Part shown: one piece after another, positions 53,180 through 62,679 of the stretch
Position numbering within the stretch: the first letter of the stretch is position 1
Layout of the letters: each line of letters opens with the position of its first letter
NCBI RefSeq assembly: GCF_000422245.1
Contig: NZ_ATHI01000027.1
Location: 1 to 64,000, forward strand
Source of the DNA: Alkalidesulfovibrio alkalitolerans DSM 16529
Lineage (GTDB): Bacteria; Desulfobacterota; Desulfovibrionia; Desulfovibrionales; Desulfovibrionaceae
Reading direction: 5' to 3'
Length of the DNA stretch: 64,000 nucleotides
Position numbers and translations under genes: made by a program
The notes under the pieces: model-generated
Seen by the model: only the letters and a program-made list of their open reading frames with translations
What the model was told of the DNA's origin: nothing
Databases searched by the model: none

Positions 53180-55026
53180 AAGCCCTCCAAGTGGGTTTCG
53201 CGAACCAGGACCAGGGCGCGCGGACCAGGGATGCGCGCGCGCCGCGCGGGGGGGGCGGCAAAGGCCCTGCCCGGTCCGCCAAAGGCGTCGTCGCCCGTGT
53301 CCAGGACCAGGGAGAAATTCCCGGCCGGAAGCAGGGCGGAAAAATCAAGGCTCGTCTTCGGGGCGAAGAGGAACAGGCACACGGCCTCGCGGCCGCCGCC
53401 CGTGCGGTTCATGACCACGGCGCCCTGCTCCTTGCCGCCGGAAAGCAGCGCGCGGGCCGACACCGAGACGCGCGTGCGCGTGGCGAATGGCTCCTCCCGG
53501 CGCAGCGCCAAAAGCGCGCGGTAGCAGGCCAGGACCCCGGCGTGAGGCGCTTTTTCGCGCGCCTGCCAGTCGAGCGTACAGGCCGCGAAAGTGGCTTCGT
53601 CCTGGGGATCGGGCGGCTCGCCCTTCCAGCCGAAGGATTTGAATTCTTTGCGCCTGCCCGCGCGCACGGCCTTTATCAGGCCGGGATCGCCGTGGCTGGT
53701 GAAATAGGAGAAAGGTTCGGCCGCGGCCCACTCCTCGCCCATGAAGAGCAGCGGCGTAAAGGGCGAGAGCAAAACGCACGCGGCCGCCGTCTTCACGGCT
53801 TCAATGTTCGTCAGGTGCGAGATGCGCTCGCCGCGCATGCGGTTGCCCACCTGGTCGTGGTTCTGCAGGGCCACCACGTGGGCCTCGCAGGGCACGCCGT
53901 CGGGCGGTTGGCCGTGGGCCGCGCGGCGAAAGCGCGAATACTCGCCCCGGTAGGCAAAGCCGTGTTCGAGGGCCAGGGCCACGTGCTCGGCCCGGCCGTA
54001 GTCCGTGTAGTAGCCGCGCTTCTCGCGGGTCGTCAGGGCGTGCAGGGCGTGGTGCAGGTCGTCGCTCCACACGCCGTGGCAGCCCAGGCCGCCCACGGCG
54101 AGCGGCCTGACCAGGCGCGGGTCGTTGCGGTCGGACTCGGCGATCAGGCGCAGCGGCCTGCCCAGGCGCTCGGCCTCGTCTTTCACTGCCAGGGAAAGCT
54201 CGGACAGGATGTGGCGCACGGATTCGTCGTGGATGGTCTGCACCGCGTCCAGGCGCAGGCCGTCCACGTGGTAGCGCCTGATCCAGTGCAGGGCGTTTGC
54301 GACGACGAAATCGCGCACCGGCCCGCTGTTTGGGCCGTCGTAGTTCACCGCCTCGCCCCAGGGGGTGTGGTGTTCGGCCGTGAAGTAAGGCCCGAACTCG
54401 CGCAGGTAGTTTCCCTCCGGCCCCAGGTGGTTGTAGACCACGTCCAGGATCACGGCCATTCCCAGGCCGTGGGCCGCGTCCACGAAACACTTGAAGCCCT
54501 CGGGACCGCCGTAGGCCGCGTGCACGGCATAGGGCGCCACGCCGTCGTATCCCCAGTTGCGCGCCCCCGGAAAGGCGGCCACGGGCATGACTTCCAGGAC
54601 CGTGACGCCGAGTTCGGCCAGAAGCGGTAGCTTGGCGATGGCCCCTGCAAAGGTGCCCTCGGGTGAGAACGTGCCTACATGCAACTCGTAGATCACCCAT
54701 TCGGCCAGGGCGGGCGGGCGGAAGGCCGCATCATTCCAGCGAAAGGCCGTATGATCGACCACGGCCGAGGGTCCGTGCACGCCATCCGGTTGCAGATGCG
54801 AGGTCGGATCGGGCCGGAGCGGCCCATGGTCGAGGGAATAGGCGTAGCGAAGTCCGGGCACCACATCCTCGACTGCGGCGTGCCACACGCCTTGGCCGTG
54901 GTGTTCCATGGGCAGACGGGCCTCCTTGGGGCCGGGCAGGACGAGGTCGAGCCGTTTCGCCTTCGGTGCCCAGCAGGTGAAGGAGCAACTGCCCTTCTTG
55001 TATTCGTGTCCGGCGCAAAGACGCAT
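53176..55026 (-). CDS. treZ: Malto-oligosyltrehalose trehalohydrolase
   Basis: A 616-aa GH13 enzyme with an N-terminal CBM48-like domain (about 8-90) and a barrel carrying ..VVYNHLGPEGNYL.. (region II), ..VDGLRLDAVQTI.. with the nucleophile Asp, and ..LIAESDRNDPRL.. with the acid Glu. It cuts the terminal trehalose from maltooligosyl trehalose. First gene of the treZ-GH57-treY operon; ATG 55026 has an AAGGAG SD. Confidence 0.95.
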   Translation of the reverse strand: MRLCAGHEYKKGSCSFTCWAPKAKRLDLVLPGPKEARLPMEHHGQGVWHAAVEDVVPGLRYAYSLDHGPLRPDPTSHLQPDGVHGPSAVVDHTAFRWNDAAFRPPALAEWVIYELHVGTFSPEGTFAGAIAKLPLLAELGVTVLEVMPVAAFPGARNWGYDGVAPYAVHAAYGGPEGFKCFVDAAHGLGMAVILDVVYNHLGPEGNYLREFGPYFTAEHHTPWGEAVNYDGPNSGPVRDFVVANALHWIRRYHVDGLRLDAVQTIHDESVRHILSELSLAVKDEAERLGRPLRLIAESDRNDPRLVRPLAVGGLGCHGVWSDDLHHALHALTTREKRGYYTDYGRAEHVALALEHGFAYRGEYSRFRRAAHGQPPDGVPCEAHVVALQNHDQVGNRMRGERISHLTNIEAVKTAAACVLLSPFTPLLFMGEEWAAAEPFSYFTSHGDPGLIKAVRAGRRKEFKSFGWKGEPPDPQDEATFAACTLDWQAREKAPHAGVLACYRALLALRREEPFATRTRVSVSARALLSGGKEQGAVVMNRTGGGREAVCLFLFAPKTSLDFSALLPAGNFSLVLDTGDDAFGGPGRAFAAPPARRARIPGPRALVLVRETHLEGL

Positions 55027-55557
55027 GATAGGCTCCTTTGGGATTTACCATGGAGACTACATGAAAAGCGGTGGTTTTTTCCACCCCCGCGCGCCTCGAA
55101 AGCGTCATCCAGTTCATTTTGGCGGGGCCTTGAGGCGTCGCCTGCGTGCAACATACTTTCGGCGTTGATTTTTTTGTGCCCGAACGTGTTTTTTTAGGAA
55201 ATTGTGGAGCGGTGCGTGCGCAGAGCCAGCAGACACCACTCCCGGCGCGCATCTGCTGGATGCGGGAAAACGTGTTTCCGAGACCGTAGCGAAACAGTAA
55301 TGCATTGTCGTCATTAAGTTTTTGCGTTACGAGAAAGGCCGTCGGCGCGAGTTCGGGAGAGTGCGCACGCGGGGAGCCTCTGCAAGCCGCCATCTCAGGG
55401 CGTTGCGCGGCGTAATTGAAACGCTTAGAGAAGTTGACTGTTTTCGAGGCGAGCGTGGCTTGGCAACGGGGGGTTGGGAGCTATCGTGCTGCAGTCTTTC
55501 TTTTTTTCTGGCGGGCAAGGTCGCCTGCCATGGGGCTTCGGTGGACGCCGTGGCGCC
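55027..55557. other. Divergent promoter region between treZ and the propeller kinase
   Basis: About 530 nt without a supported gene. It holds the trehalose operon's promoter and that of the large kinase. T-rich patches occur near 55165-55195 and 55496-55508. No operator could be assigned. Confidence 0.35.
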
Positions 55558-58500
55558 GTGCGGCCAGCGGTGCGCATACTGCTGGCGATCGTCCTCGTTC
55601 TGGCCGCGCCCGCCTTCGCCGCGGCCCAGGCCGAGCTTCGGCCCCGCTTCCAGCACGTGGGCGTGGACGACGGTCTGTCCATATCCTCGGTTCTCTGCGC
55701 GGTTCAAGACGCCCAGGGGTTCTTGTGGTTCGGCACCTACGACGGGCTGAACCGCCACGACGGCCTGGAATTCGTGGTCCATCGCGCCGATCCCGAAAAT
55801 CCGAAAAGTCTTTCCGACAGCAACATCCGGTCGCTATTGGCCGATCCCGACAACACCCTGTGGGTGGGCACCAAGTCCGGCGGCCTGAACCGCCTGGGGC
55901 CGGATCGTTCCGGCTTCACGGCCTTCCGCCATGATCCAAACGACCCGTCGAGCCTGCCCAGCGACGAGGTGCGTGCCATTTTGCGCGACGCCTCAGGCGC
56001 GCTCTGGGTGGGCACGGCCCAAGGGCTGGCCCGTTTCGACGAGTCGAGCGGGACGTTCAGCCGCTTCACGGGCATGACCCTGGAGGGCTTGGGGCTGGCG
56101 GGAGTGCCGGTCCTCTCCCTGGCCGAGGACGAAACCGGCGTGCTGTGGATCGGTTCGACAATCGGGCTCTTCAAGCTCGATGCCACGCGTACCGATCTTC
56201 GTACCTTTGCCGGCGCCTGTCTGCCGCAGGCTCCTGTCCTCTCGCTGCTGGCCGAGGCTCCGGGACGAATCGTGGCAGGTTACGAGGAGGCGGGGCTCGC
56301 GCTGATCGACGTCGAATTCGGCACCTGTCGCCGGTATCTGGGCACGACGAGCGTGCAGGCTCTCATGCGCTCGGCCAGGGGATACCTGCACGCCGGGACG
56401 TCCTCGGGCCTGGCCACTATGCGGCCGGGCCGCGACCATTTCCAGATCGTGCGCAACAACCGCTACGACCCCCAGAGCCTGGTCCACGACGACGTGCACT
56501 GCCTCATGCAGGATGCTGGCGGCGTGATCTGGGTGGGCACCTACGCGGGCGGTCTCTCCAAGCTCAACCCGGCCTACCAGGCCTTCGGGCTCTTGCGCAA
56601 CGAGCCCTGGAATCCGAACAGCCTTTCGGGGGAACTCGTCAGCGCCGTGTTCCTGGGCCGCGACGGCGTGCTCTGGGTAGGCACGAGCTACGACGGCTTG
56701 AACATGGTCAACCGCCAGACCGGGGAAGTGACTGTCTTTCGCAACAATCCGCGCGATCCCAAGAGCCTGTCCTTCGACCGGGTGAGTTGCCTGCACGAGG
56801 ATCGCAAGGGGCGCTTGTGGGTGGGCACGGTGGACCGGGGTCTGAATCTTTTCGAACGCGAAACACAGACTTTCCGCCGTTTCGGCCACGATCCCGACGA
56901 CCCTGAAACCCTGAGCCAGGACAAGATATGGTGGATCCACGAAGATCGCGAAGGCTTCTTGTGGATCGGCACCAGCCGTGGCGGCCTGAACCGCTTCGAT
57001 CCCGAGACAGGACGCGTCGTGCGCTACCGGCACGATCCGGCCGACCCGTCGAGTCTGCCCCACGACCGCGTGCGCCACATCATGCAGACGCGCGACGGGA
57101 CCATGTGGATCGGCACCAACGCGGGGCTCAGCCGCTTTGATCCGGCCACGGGCAAATTTCAGACCTGGGGGCACGATCCGGGCGATCCCGCGAGTCTTTC
57201 CAACCCCCGCGCCACGCCCATCGTCGAAGACGGCCTGGGCAGGCTTTGGGTGGGCACGGACGACGGCCTGAACCTCTTCGATCCCGCCACCGGGCGCTTC
57301 ACCCAATTCACTGCCGAGAACAGCGGACTGGCCGACGACGCGGTGCAGGGCATGCTCCTGGACGGGACGGGCAACCTGTGGCTGTCCACCTATCGGGGCC
57401 TGAGCCACCTGAACACCGTGACCTTCGAGATCCGCAATTTCTCGGCCCGCGACGGCCTGCAAGGGCCCGAGTTCTGGATGAACGCCGCGCACAAGGGCTT
57501 TAACGGCGAGATGTTCTTCGGCGGGCAAAAGGGCCTGACGTACTTCTTTCCCGAGAACATCACACCCAACGCTCACCTGGCCAAGCCGGTGCTGACCGGC
57601 CTCACGGTCATGGGGCGGGATCGTCCTCTGGCCGAGGACATCTCCGTGGCGGAACACCTGGACCTGACCTACGACGACAGGGTTGTCACCTTCCGTTTCG
57701 GGGCGCTCGACTTCGCCGACCCGCGCCGTAACCAGTGCGCCTACATGCTCGAAGGCTTTGACGAGGATTTCGTTCTCGCCCGGCAAGGGCGCTACGCCAC
57801 CTACACCAACCTCGATCCGGGTCGCTACGTCTTCAGAGTCAGGGCGGCCAACAACAACGTCTGGAGCCCCGAGGAGCGTCGCCTGGTGGTCGTCGTGGCC
57901 CCGCCATTCTGGCGCACATGGTGGTTCATGTCCCTGGTCACGGCGCTTTTGGCCCTCTCGATCTACGCCGCCCACCGCCAGCGCGCGGCCGGACTCGTGC
58001 GCCGCCGCCGCGAGTTGGAAGAGACGGTGCAGGCCCAGACCGCCTCGCTGCGGGCCGAGATCGAGGAGCGCGCCCTGGCCGAGAAACGGCTCAGGCAAAG
58101 CCGCGACAGCTTTACCAAGATATTCGAGCACACCCCTTTGGGCGTGACCATCAGCGACATGGCCACCGGCACCATCCTGCAGGCCAACCCGGCCATCTTC
58201 GAACTGTTCCGGGCGCGGCCCGAGGAGGTGCTCGGCCGGACCTCCACGGAACTCGGCGTCTGGCCAAGCGCGAGCGAGCGCGAGAACTTCGTCCGCGACG
58301 TGGCCGAGCGCGGCGTGGTCCTGAACCGCGAAGTGACCCTGCGGGTGAACGAGAGGCCGCTCGACTGCCTGCTTTCGGCCGCGTCCATCGAGGCCTTCGG
58401 CCGCAAGTGCATCCTGACCATCGTCACCGACATCACCGTGCGCAAGCGGCTGGAGGCCGAACTGCACGAGGCGCGAAAGCGCGCCGAGGACGCCAACCGG

Positions 58501-59307
58501 GCCAAGAGCGAGTTCCTGGCCAACATGAGCCACGAGCTTCGCACGCCCGTGGCGGGCATCATCGGCGTCACCCGCATCCTCTTCGAGCAGGCCGCGGACG
58601 GCCCCACACGAGACGGGCTGAGGCTCATCCGCGAATCGAGCGACATGCTGCTCGAAATCATCAACGACGTTTTGGACCTCTCCAAGATCGAGGCCGGCAG
58701 GCTGGACATGGAGTCCATCCCCTTCAATCCCCGCGAGGCCATGCGCTCCGCGCTTTCCCTGGCGCAGATCATGGCAGGGCAAAAGGGGCTCTCCTTCGAG
58801 GTGGAGATGGCGGACGACCTGCCGAGAGCCGTGCGCGGCGATCCTGTGCGGCTGCGGCAGGTGTTGAACAACCTCTTGTCCAACGCGGTCAAATTCACCG
58901 AGAAGGGAGAGGTGCGCGTCGTTGTCTCGGCCACGGGCCAGGACGATGGCGCGGCACGGATCGCGTTTTCCGTGCGCGACACGGGCATCGGCATCCCCGA
59001 GGAAAAGCTGGGGGCCATCTTCGAGAGCTTCACCCAGGCCGACGGCTCGACCACCAGGCGCTACGGCGGCTCGGGCCTGGGGCTGGCCATCAGTCGGCAC
59101 CTGGCGACGTTGATGGGCGGCGACATCGCCGTGCAAAGCCGCGTGGGCGAGGGCAGCGTCTTCACGGCCGAGTTGCCGTTCCCGCTGGCCGACGCGGCCG
59201 AACTGCCGTCCGAGGAGCCCGGCGAAGCTGCCGACGGCCCGGCTGTCTCTGCGCGTCCGCTCTCTGTTCTCGTCGTGGAGGACCACGCCGAACCGTATTC
59301 TCCTTAA
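55558..59307 (+). CDS. Giant beta-propeller sensor histidine kinase (receiver tail frameshifted)
   Basis: A 1249-aa reading frame from GTG 55558 (signal peptide RILLAIVLVLAAPAFAAAQA; a longer TTG start at 55474 is possible). About eleven to fourteen propeller blades (..LWVGT..GLNRFDP..) cover residues 30-660, a Y_Y_Y domain about 690-775, a TM helix near 785-805, PAS about 850-965, H-box FLANMSHELRTP near 1000, and an ATPase domain ending near 1220. The frame then stops at 59307, four residues into a receiver (VLVVEDHAE). The rest of the receiver and an HPt domain continue in other frames, so the gene is broken after the kinase part. The kinase core itself is intact. Confidence 0.85.
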   Translation: MRPAVRILLAIVLVLAAPAFAAAQAELRPRFQHVGVDDGLSISSVLCAVQDAQGFLWFGTYDGLNRHDGLEFVVHRADPENPKSLSDSNIRSLLADPDNTLWVGTKSGGLNRLGPDRSGFTAFRHDPNDPSSLPSDEVRAILRDASGALWVGTAQGLARFDESSGTFSRFTGMTLEGLGLAGVPVLSLAEDETGVLWIGSTIGLFKLDATRTDLRTFAGACLPQAPVLSLLAEAPGRIVAGYEEAGLALIDVEFGTCRRYLGTTSVQALMRSARGYLHAGTSSGLATMRPGRDHFQIVRNNRYDPQSLVHDDVHCLMQDAGGVIWVGTYAGGLSKLNPAYQAFGLLRNEPWNPNSLSGELVSAVFLGRDGVLWVGTSYDGLNMVNRQTGEVTVFRNNPRDPKSLSFDRVSCLHEDRKGRLWVGTVDRGLNLFERETQTFRRFGHDPDDPETLSQDKIWWIHEDREGFLWIGTSRGGLNRFDPETGRVVRYRHDPADPSSLPHDRVRHIMQTRDGTMWIGTNAGLSRFDPATGKFQTWGHDPGDPASLSNPRATPIVEDGLGRLWVGTDDGLNLFDPATGRFTQFTAENSGLADDAVQGMLLDGTGNLWLSTYRGLSHLNTVTFEIRNFSARDGLQGPEFWMNAAHKGFNGEMFFGGQKGLTYFFPENITPNAHLAKPVLTGLTVMGRDRPLAEDISVAEHLDLTYDDRVVTFRFGALDFADPRRNQCAYMLEGFDEDFVLARQGRYATYTNLDPGRYVFRVRAANNNVWSPEERRLVVVVAPPFWRTWWFMSLVTALLALSIYAAHRQRAAGLVRRRRELEETVQAQTASLRAEIEERALAEKRLRQSRDSFTKIFEHTPLGVTISDMATGTILQANPAIFELFRARPEEVLGRTSTELGVWPSASERENFVRDVAERGVVLNREVTLRVNERPLDCLLSAASIEAFGRKCILTIVTDITVRKRLEAELHEARKRAEDANRAKSEFLANMSHELRTPVAGIIGVTRILFEQAADGPTRDGLRLIRESSDMLLEIINDVLDLSKIEAGRLDMESIPFNPREAMRSALSLAQIMAGQKGLSFEVEMADDLPRAVRGDPVRLRQVLNNLLSNAVKFTEKGEVRVVVSATGQDDGAARIAFSVRDTGIGIPEEKLGAIFESFTQADGSTTRRYGGSGLGLAISRHLATLMGGDIAVQSRVGEGSVFTAELPFPLADAAELPSEEPGEAADGPAVSARPLSVLVVEDHAEPYSP

Positions 59308-60029
59308 ACATTTGCTGGCCCGAAAGGGGCACAAAGTGGTATTGGCGGAGAGTGGACAGGCCGCGCTTTCCGCGCTGGTCCCCGGGCTGTTTGATGTGGT
59401 GGTGCTGGACGGCCAGATGCCCGGCATGGACGGCATCGAGACGGCGCGGCGCATCCGCGCCCTTGCCCGATCCCGGGCTTTCGCGACTGCCCCTGGTGGG
59501 CCTCACGGCGCACGCCCTGCCCGAATACCGCGAGCGGTTCATGCAGGCGGGCATCGACGCGTTCTTCGTCAAGCCGCCCGATCCGGAAGCGTTCCTGGCC
59601 ACGCTGCAAAGGCTTGCAAGGCGCGAAAAGGCGGTTCAGACCGAGGAGGGAGCAGCATTGTCCAGAAAATTGGAGGCAACCGGTTCGCTTGGACTCGGGA
59701 CCATCCGCGAATATGCGGGCGACGACCCCGAGACCATGGTGAGGTTGTGCGATGCGTTCATCAAGGCGCTGCCCCAGTATGCGGAACAGCTCGACGCGGC
59801 CGCCGAGAAGCTCGATCTGTCCGAGATCAGGGGCATCATCCACAAGCTCAGGACGTCGCTCGTCATCTTCGGCGCGTCGGAGGCGCTGGCCCTGGCCGAG
59901 GCCCTGAACGAGACGGCCAAGTCGGGAGACACGCGGGCCGGGGCGGATCAGGCGCACGAACTGGCGAAACGTCTGACAGCGCTGCTTGACGATGTGAAGA
60001 TTCTCAGGGACGGAGCACGAGCCGACTGA
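59270..60029 (+). pseudogene. Frameshifted receiver + HPt tail of the propeller kinase
   Basis: Receiver sequence resumes one frame over from about 59300 (..RILLKHLLARKGHKVVLAES.. with LDGQMPGMDG near 59410), and shifts again near 59460-59475, after which ..LPLVGLTAHALPEY.. and ..AFFVKPPDPEAF.. finish the receiver. The last frame continues into an HPt domain with IIHKLRTS (His near 59838) and ends at 60029. Each shift is +1 relative to the previous frame. Two mutations, or sequencing errors, separate these parts from the intact kinase. Confidence 0.8.
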
Positions 60030-60074
60030 ACGCGGGTTCGCTCCGAAGTGGCGAGGCCATGAAAGTGACGGCCT

Positions 60075-61613
60075 TCAGGGGGCCAGGGGCAGGCGGATGA
60101 CCACGGACGTACCGCCGTGCCGACTTTCGGCCGTGATCTCGCCGCCGTGCGCGCGGGCCACGAGCCGGGCCGCGTAGGCCCCAAGCCCCGTGCCGCCGGC
60201 CTTGCCCCAGGTCGCGTATTTTTCGAAGAAGCGGGGCCGGATGGCCAACGGGATGACTCCCTTGTTGCGCACCTCGATGCGGACCTGCCCGTTGTCCTGC
60301 CCAATTTCAACCTGGACGGGCGCGCCCTTGGGCGAGGCCTGCACCGCGTTCAGCAAGATGTTCTCGAACATCGACCCGAGCAGCACGGGCTCGCCGAGCA
60401 CTTCAAGGGGCGCGACGTCCGGGCAGGACTCGTCGAGGAGCAGGCGCACCCCGTTTGCCGCCTCCCATGTCCGGGCCCGCTCCATCCCTCGTCGCGTCAG
60501 ATTGCGCAGATCCACGCGGAGCGCCTCCGAAAGGCCGCACCCAGTCTCCAGCCGTTCGAGCTTCAATGTGGCATCAATCAGTGCCAGCCCGGCCCGGCCG
60601 GACTGCTCCAGGTCGCGCACCAACTCCATCTGTTCAGGCGAGAGCCCTCCCATGTCGCGCAGCAGCGTGGCCATCTCCACGGCCTGACACAAGGGGCGGC
60701 GCACGTCGTGGCGCATGATGCGCTCCACCCTCTCGCGGAGCGCCTCGGCCCGCCGCTTCTCGGTCACGTCCACGCCCACCTCCCAAATGCTCCAGCCCAG
60801 GATGGGCGTCGTCGCGGAGACGTTGCTCCAGGAGATGATCCGGGTCGATCCGTCGGCGCAGGCGATTTCGGCCTCCATGTTCAGATAGTTTCCAGAGCGG
60901 TGCGCGGCGCGGATCACGTCCTCGCGGACGCGCGCGTCAGGGTGGAGCATTCTGGCGGCATCGGGGTTGCCCACGATCTGCTCGGCGCTCCAGCCGGTGA
61001 CCCGTTCGGCCTCTTTGTTCCAGTATATGTAGTTCAGGTTCTCGTCGTGGGCGTGAACGAGCACGGGCATGTTGTCCACCAAGAGCCGCAGCCGTTCTTC
61101 GCTCTGGCGCAGTTCCTCCTTTGCCAACGCCAGTTGCGAGACGTCCGTGGCCACGTGCACCACGGCCGAAACCCGGCCCCCCGCGTCGGTGACCGGGTTG
61201 CTGGTGAGCCGCCAGGTCCGGCCGTCGGGAGTGCGCATCTCGCTTTCCCGGGTGTGGCCGGTGCGTATCGCCTCGCGGGCGGGGCAGCCGGGGCAGGAGG
61301 TTTCGCGCTCGTGCAGCACGTCGTGGCAGAAACGGCCCACGGCCTTCTCGCACGACTGGCCGGAATAGAATTCGAGGGAGGGGCTGGCCCAGGCGATGCG
61401 CAGATCCGGGGTCAGGCAGAAGACCACCACGTTGCGCATGTTGGAGAGGATGAGCGAGGTCAGGCGGTCGAGGTCGCCCGGCAGAGGAGCGGGGCCCGAG
61501 CGTGCCGTGTCGCGATCGCGTACCGTGGGGCGGTATCGCGCGGCTCGTCGCCCCGGGAGACGGCGCGGACGCTTGACTCCCTTGGTTTTCCTGAACTTTC
61601 CGTGCAGGGGCAT
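60075..61613 (-). CDS. Cytoplasmic double-PAS histidine kinase
   Basis: A 512-aa protein without membrane helices. PAS 1 (about 48-160) carries a C88/C96-x10-C107-x2-C110 cysteine set. PAS 2 lies at about 172-285. The H-box has IMRHDVRRPL with His302, in a variant that lacks the usual Glu. The ATPase domain ends the protein. A redox- or metal-related signal is suggested by the cysteines (inference). No partner regulator is adjacent. Confidence 0.85.
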   Translation of the reverse strand: MPLHGKFRKTKGVKRPRRLPGRRAARYRPTVRDRDTARSGPAPLPGDLDRLTSLILSNMRNVVVFCLTPDLRIAWASPSLEFYSGQSCEKAVGRFCHDVLHERETSCPGCPAREAIRTGHTRESEMRTPDGRTWRLTSNPVTDAGGRVSAVVHVATDVSQLALAKEELRQSEERLRLLVDNMPVLVHAHDENLNYIYWNKEAERVTGWSAEQIVGNPDAARMLHPDARVREDVIRAAHRSGNYLNMEAEIACADGSTRIISWSNVSATTPILGWSIWEVGVDVTEKRRAEALRERVERIMRHDVRRPLCQAVEMATLLRDMGGLSPEQMELVRDLEQSGRAGLALIDATLKLERLETGCGLSEALRVDLRNLTRRGMERARTWEAANGVRLLLDESCPDVAPLEVLGEPVLLGSMFENILLNAVQASPKGAPVQVEIGQDNGQVRIEVRNKGVIPLAIRPRFFEKYATWGKAGGTGLGAYAARLVARAHGGEITAESRHGGTSVVIRLPLAP

Positions 61614-61699
61614 GGCCTGCCATATACCCGGAGCCGGGTATCGAGGGCAACAGGGCGAGGCAGCTTGCCATCAAACAATAATCGGCAACATGAAAACAC

Positions 61700-62194
61700 T
61701 TATAAATAAAGAGTATTGGAGGCCTTGCGGCGTTGCCGCGCCACAAGGAGCACTCCCAGGCGCGTCAGGGCCAGGGCGCACAGGCAGGCGTCGAGGACGA
61801 ACACCGGGGTCAGCTTGGGGGAGAGATAGAACGCGGTCCAGTGGGCGAACTCCCTGTCGAGCAGGTACTCCCCGCTGGGCATGCCGTACAGCGGCCACCA
61901 GAAGGTCATGGCCGTGGGAAAGTCCGTGATCAGGTGCAGCACCCAAAGGGCAAGCGCCAGGGCGGCCTGACGCCCGGGCAGGAGACCGAAGCGCCAGACG
62001 AGGAGGAGCAGCAGCGCGACCCCCGCGAGAGAGAAAAAGCTGTGGCCGACTCCCCGGTCCGTGAGGTCGAAGGCGATGGCCAGAGGCTTGTCGAGCAGAT
62101 CCGGACCGAAGGAGGCGGCGAAGAGCAGCCACCACGGCGCGCCGGTGTTCAGGTCGCGGGCGAGGACGGCCAGCGCGCCGTGACCGAGGATCAT
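61700..62194 (-). CDS. DUF457-like membrane protein
   Basis: A 164-aa protein from ATG 62194 (GGAGG SD). Four hydrophobic segments and polar residues in GHGALAVLARD (4-14), GPDLLDKP (32-39) and GVGHSFFSL (50-58) match the YdjM/DUF457 family of predicted membrane-bound metal-dependent hydrolases. The function is unknown. It lies 86 nt from the kinase gene on the same strand. Confidence 0.7.
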   Translation of the reverse strand: MILGHGALAVLARDLNTGAPWWLLFAASFGPDLLDKPLAIAFDLTDRGVGHSFFSLAGVALLLLLVWRFGLLPGRQAALALALWVLHLITDFPTAMTFWWPLYGMPSGEYLLDREFAHWTAFYLSPKLTPVFVLDACLCALALTRLGVLLVARQRRKASNTLYL

Positions 62195-62679
62195 GCGCGG
62201 CCTCCGGAGGGCACGGCCGTTTGGCGGACTTCGGCGGACCGCCATACGCGCGCCGCCCGTCGCTTCGCCGCCCGCCGCCCTGGCGCGGGGAGTATAGGCG
62301 CGGCCTGCTGAAACGCGCGGCAGGAAGCATGGCGAAGGGCGTTCATCCTGCCCTTCTACGTCAACCCGCGAAGCGCGTAAAGCGACGCTGCGTTTATCAG
62401 CAACCTGAAAGTTGAAAATTTGTCCTTTACAAACCCGGACGGATGGATAACTGTTCCCGTGCTCAGCGTGATGAGGATACGAGCCCTCGCCTCCGTCCGT
62501 CTTTTCTCCATATGCGGACGCACGGCGCTCCACCCCCGCCGGATATCTCCGGTCGGCCGGACGCCAGCCAGACGCCGCGTTTCCACGAGCCCCGCCAGAT
62601 ACGCCCGCCGGACATGACCGGCGACGCGGCCAGGCATCACGCCCTGCCGCGGACCTCTCCCCGAACACAAGGATTTTTT
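62195..62679. other. Long leader region before the DEAD-box gene
   Basis: About 485 nt without a supported gene. A piece near 62298-62325 (GGCCTGCTGAAACGCG) is weakly like the repeat edge. The AT-richer part at 62390-62450 probably holds the helicase promoter; a long 5' leader is common for DEAD-box genes. Confidence 0.3.

Noticed and set aside
62420-62617. 65-codon + frame in the DEAD-box leader
   Set aside because: No SD and an Arg/Ser/Pro-rich translation; more likely untranslated leader.
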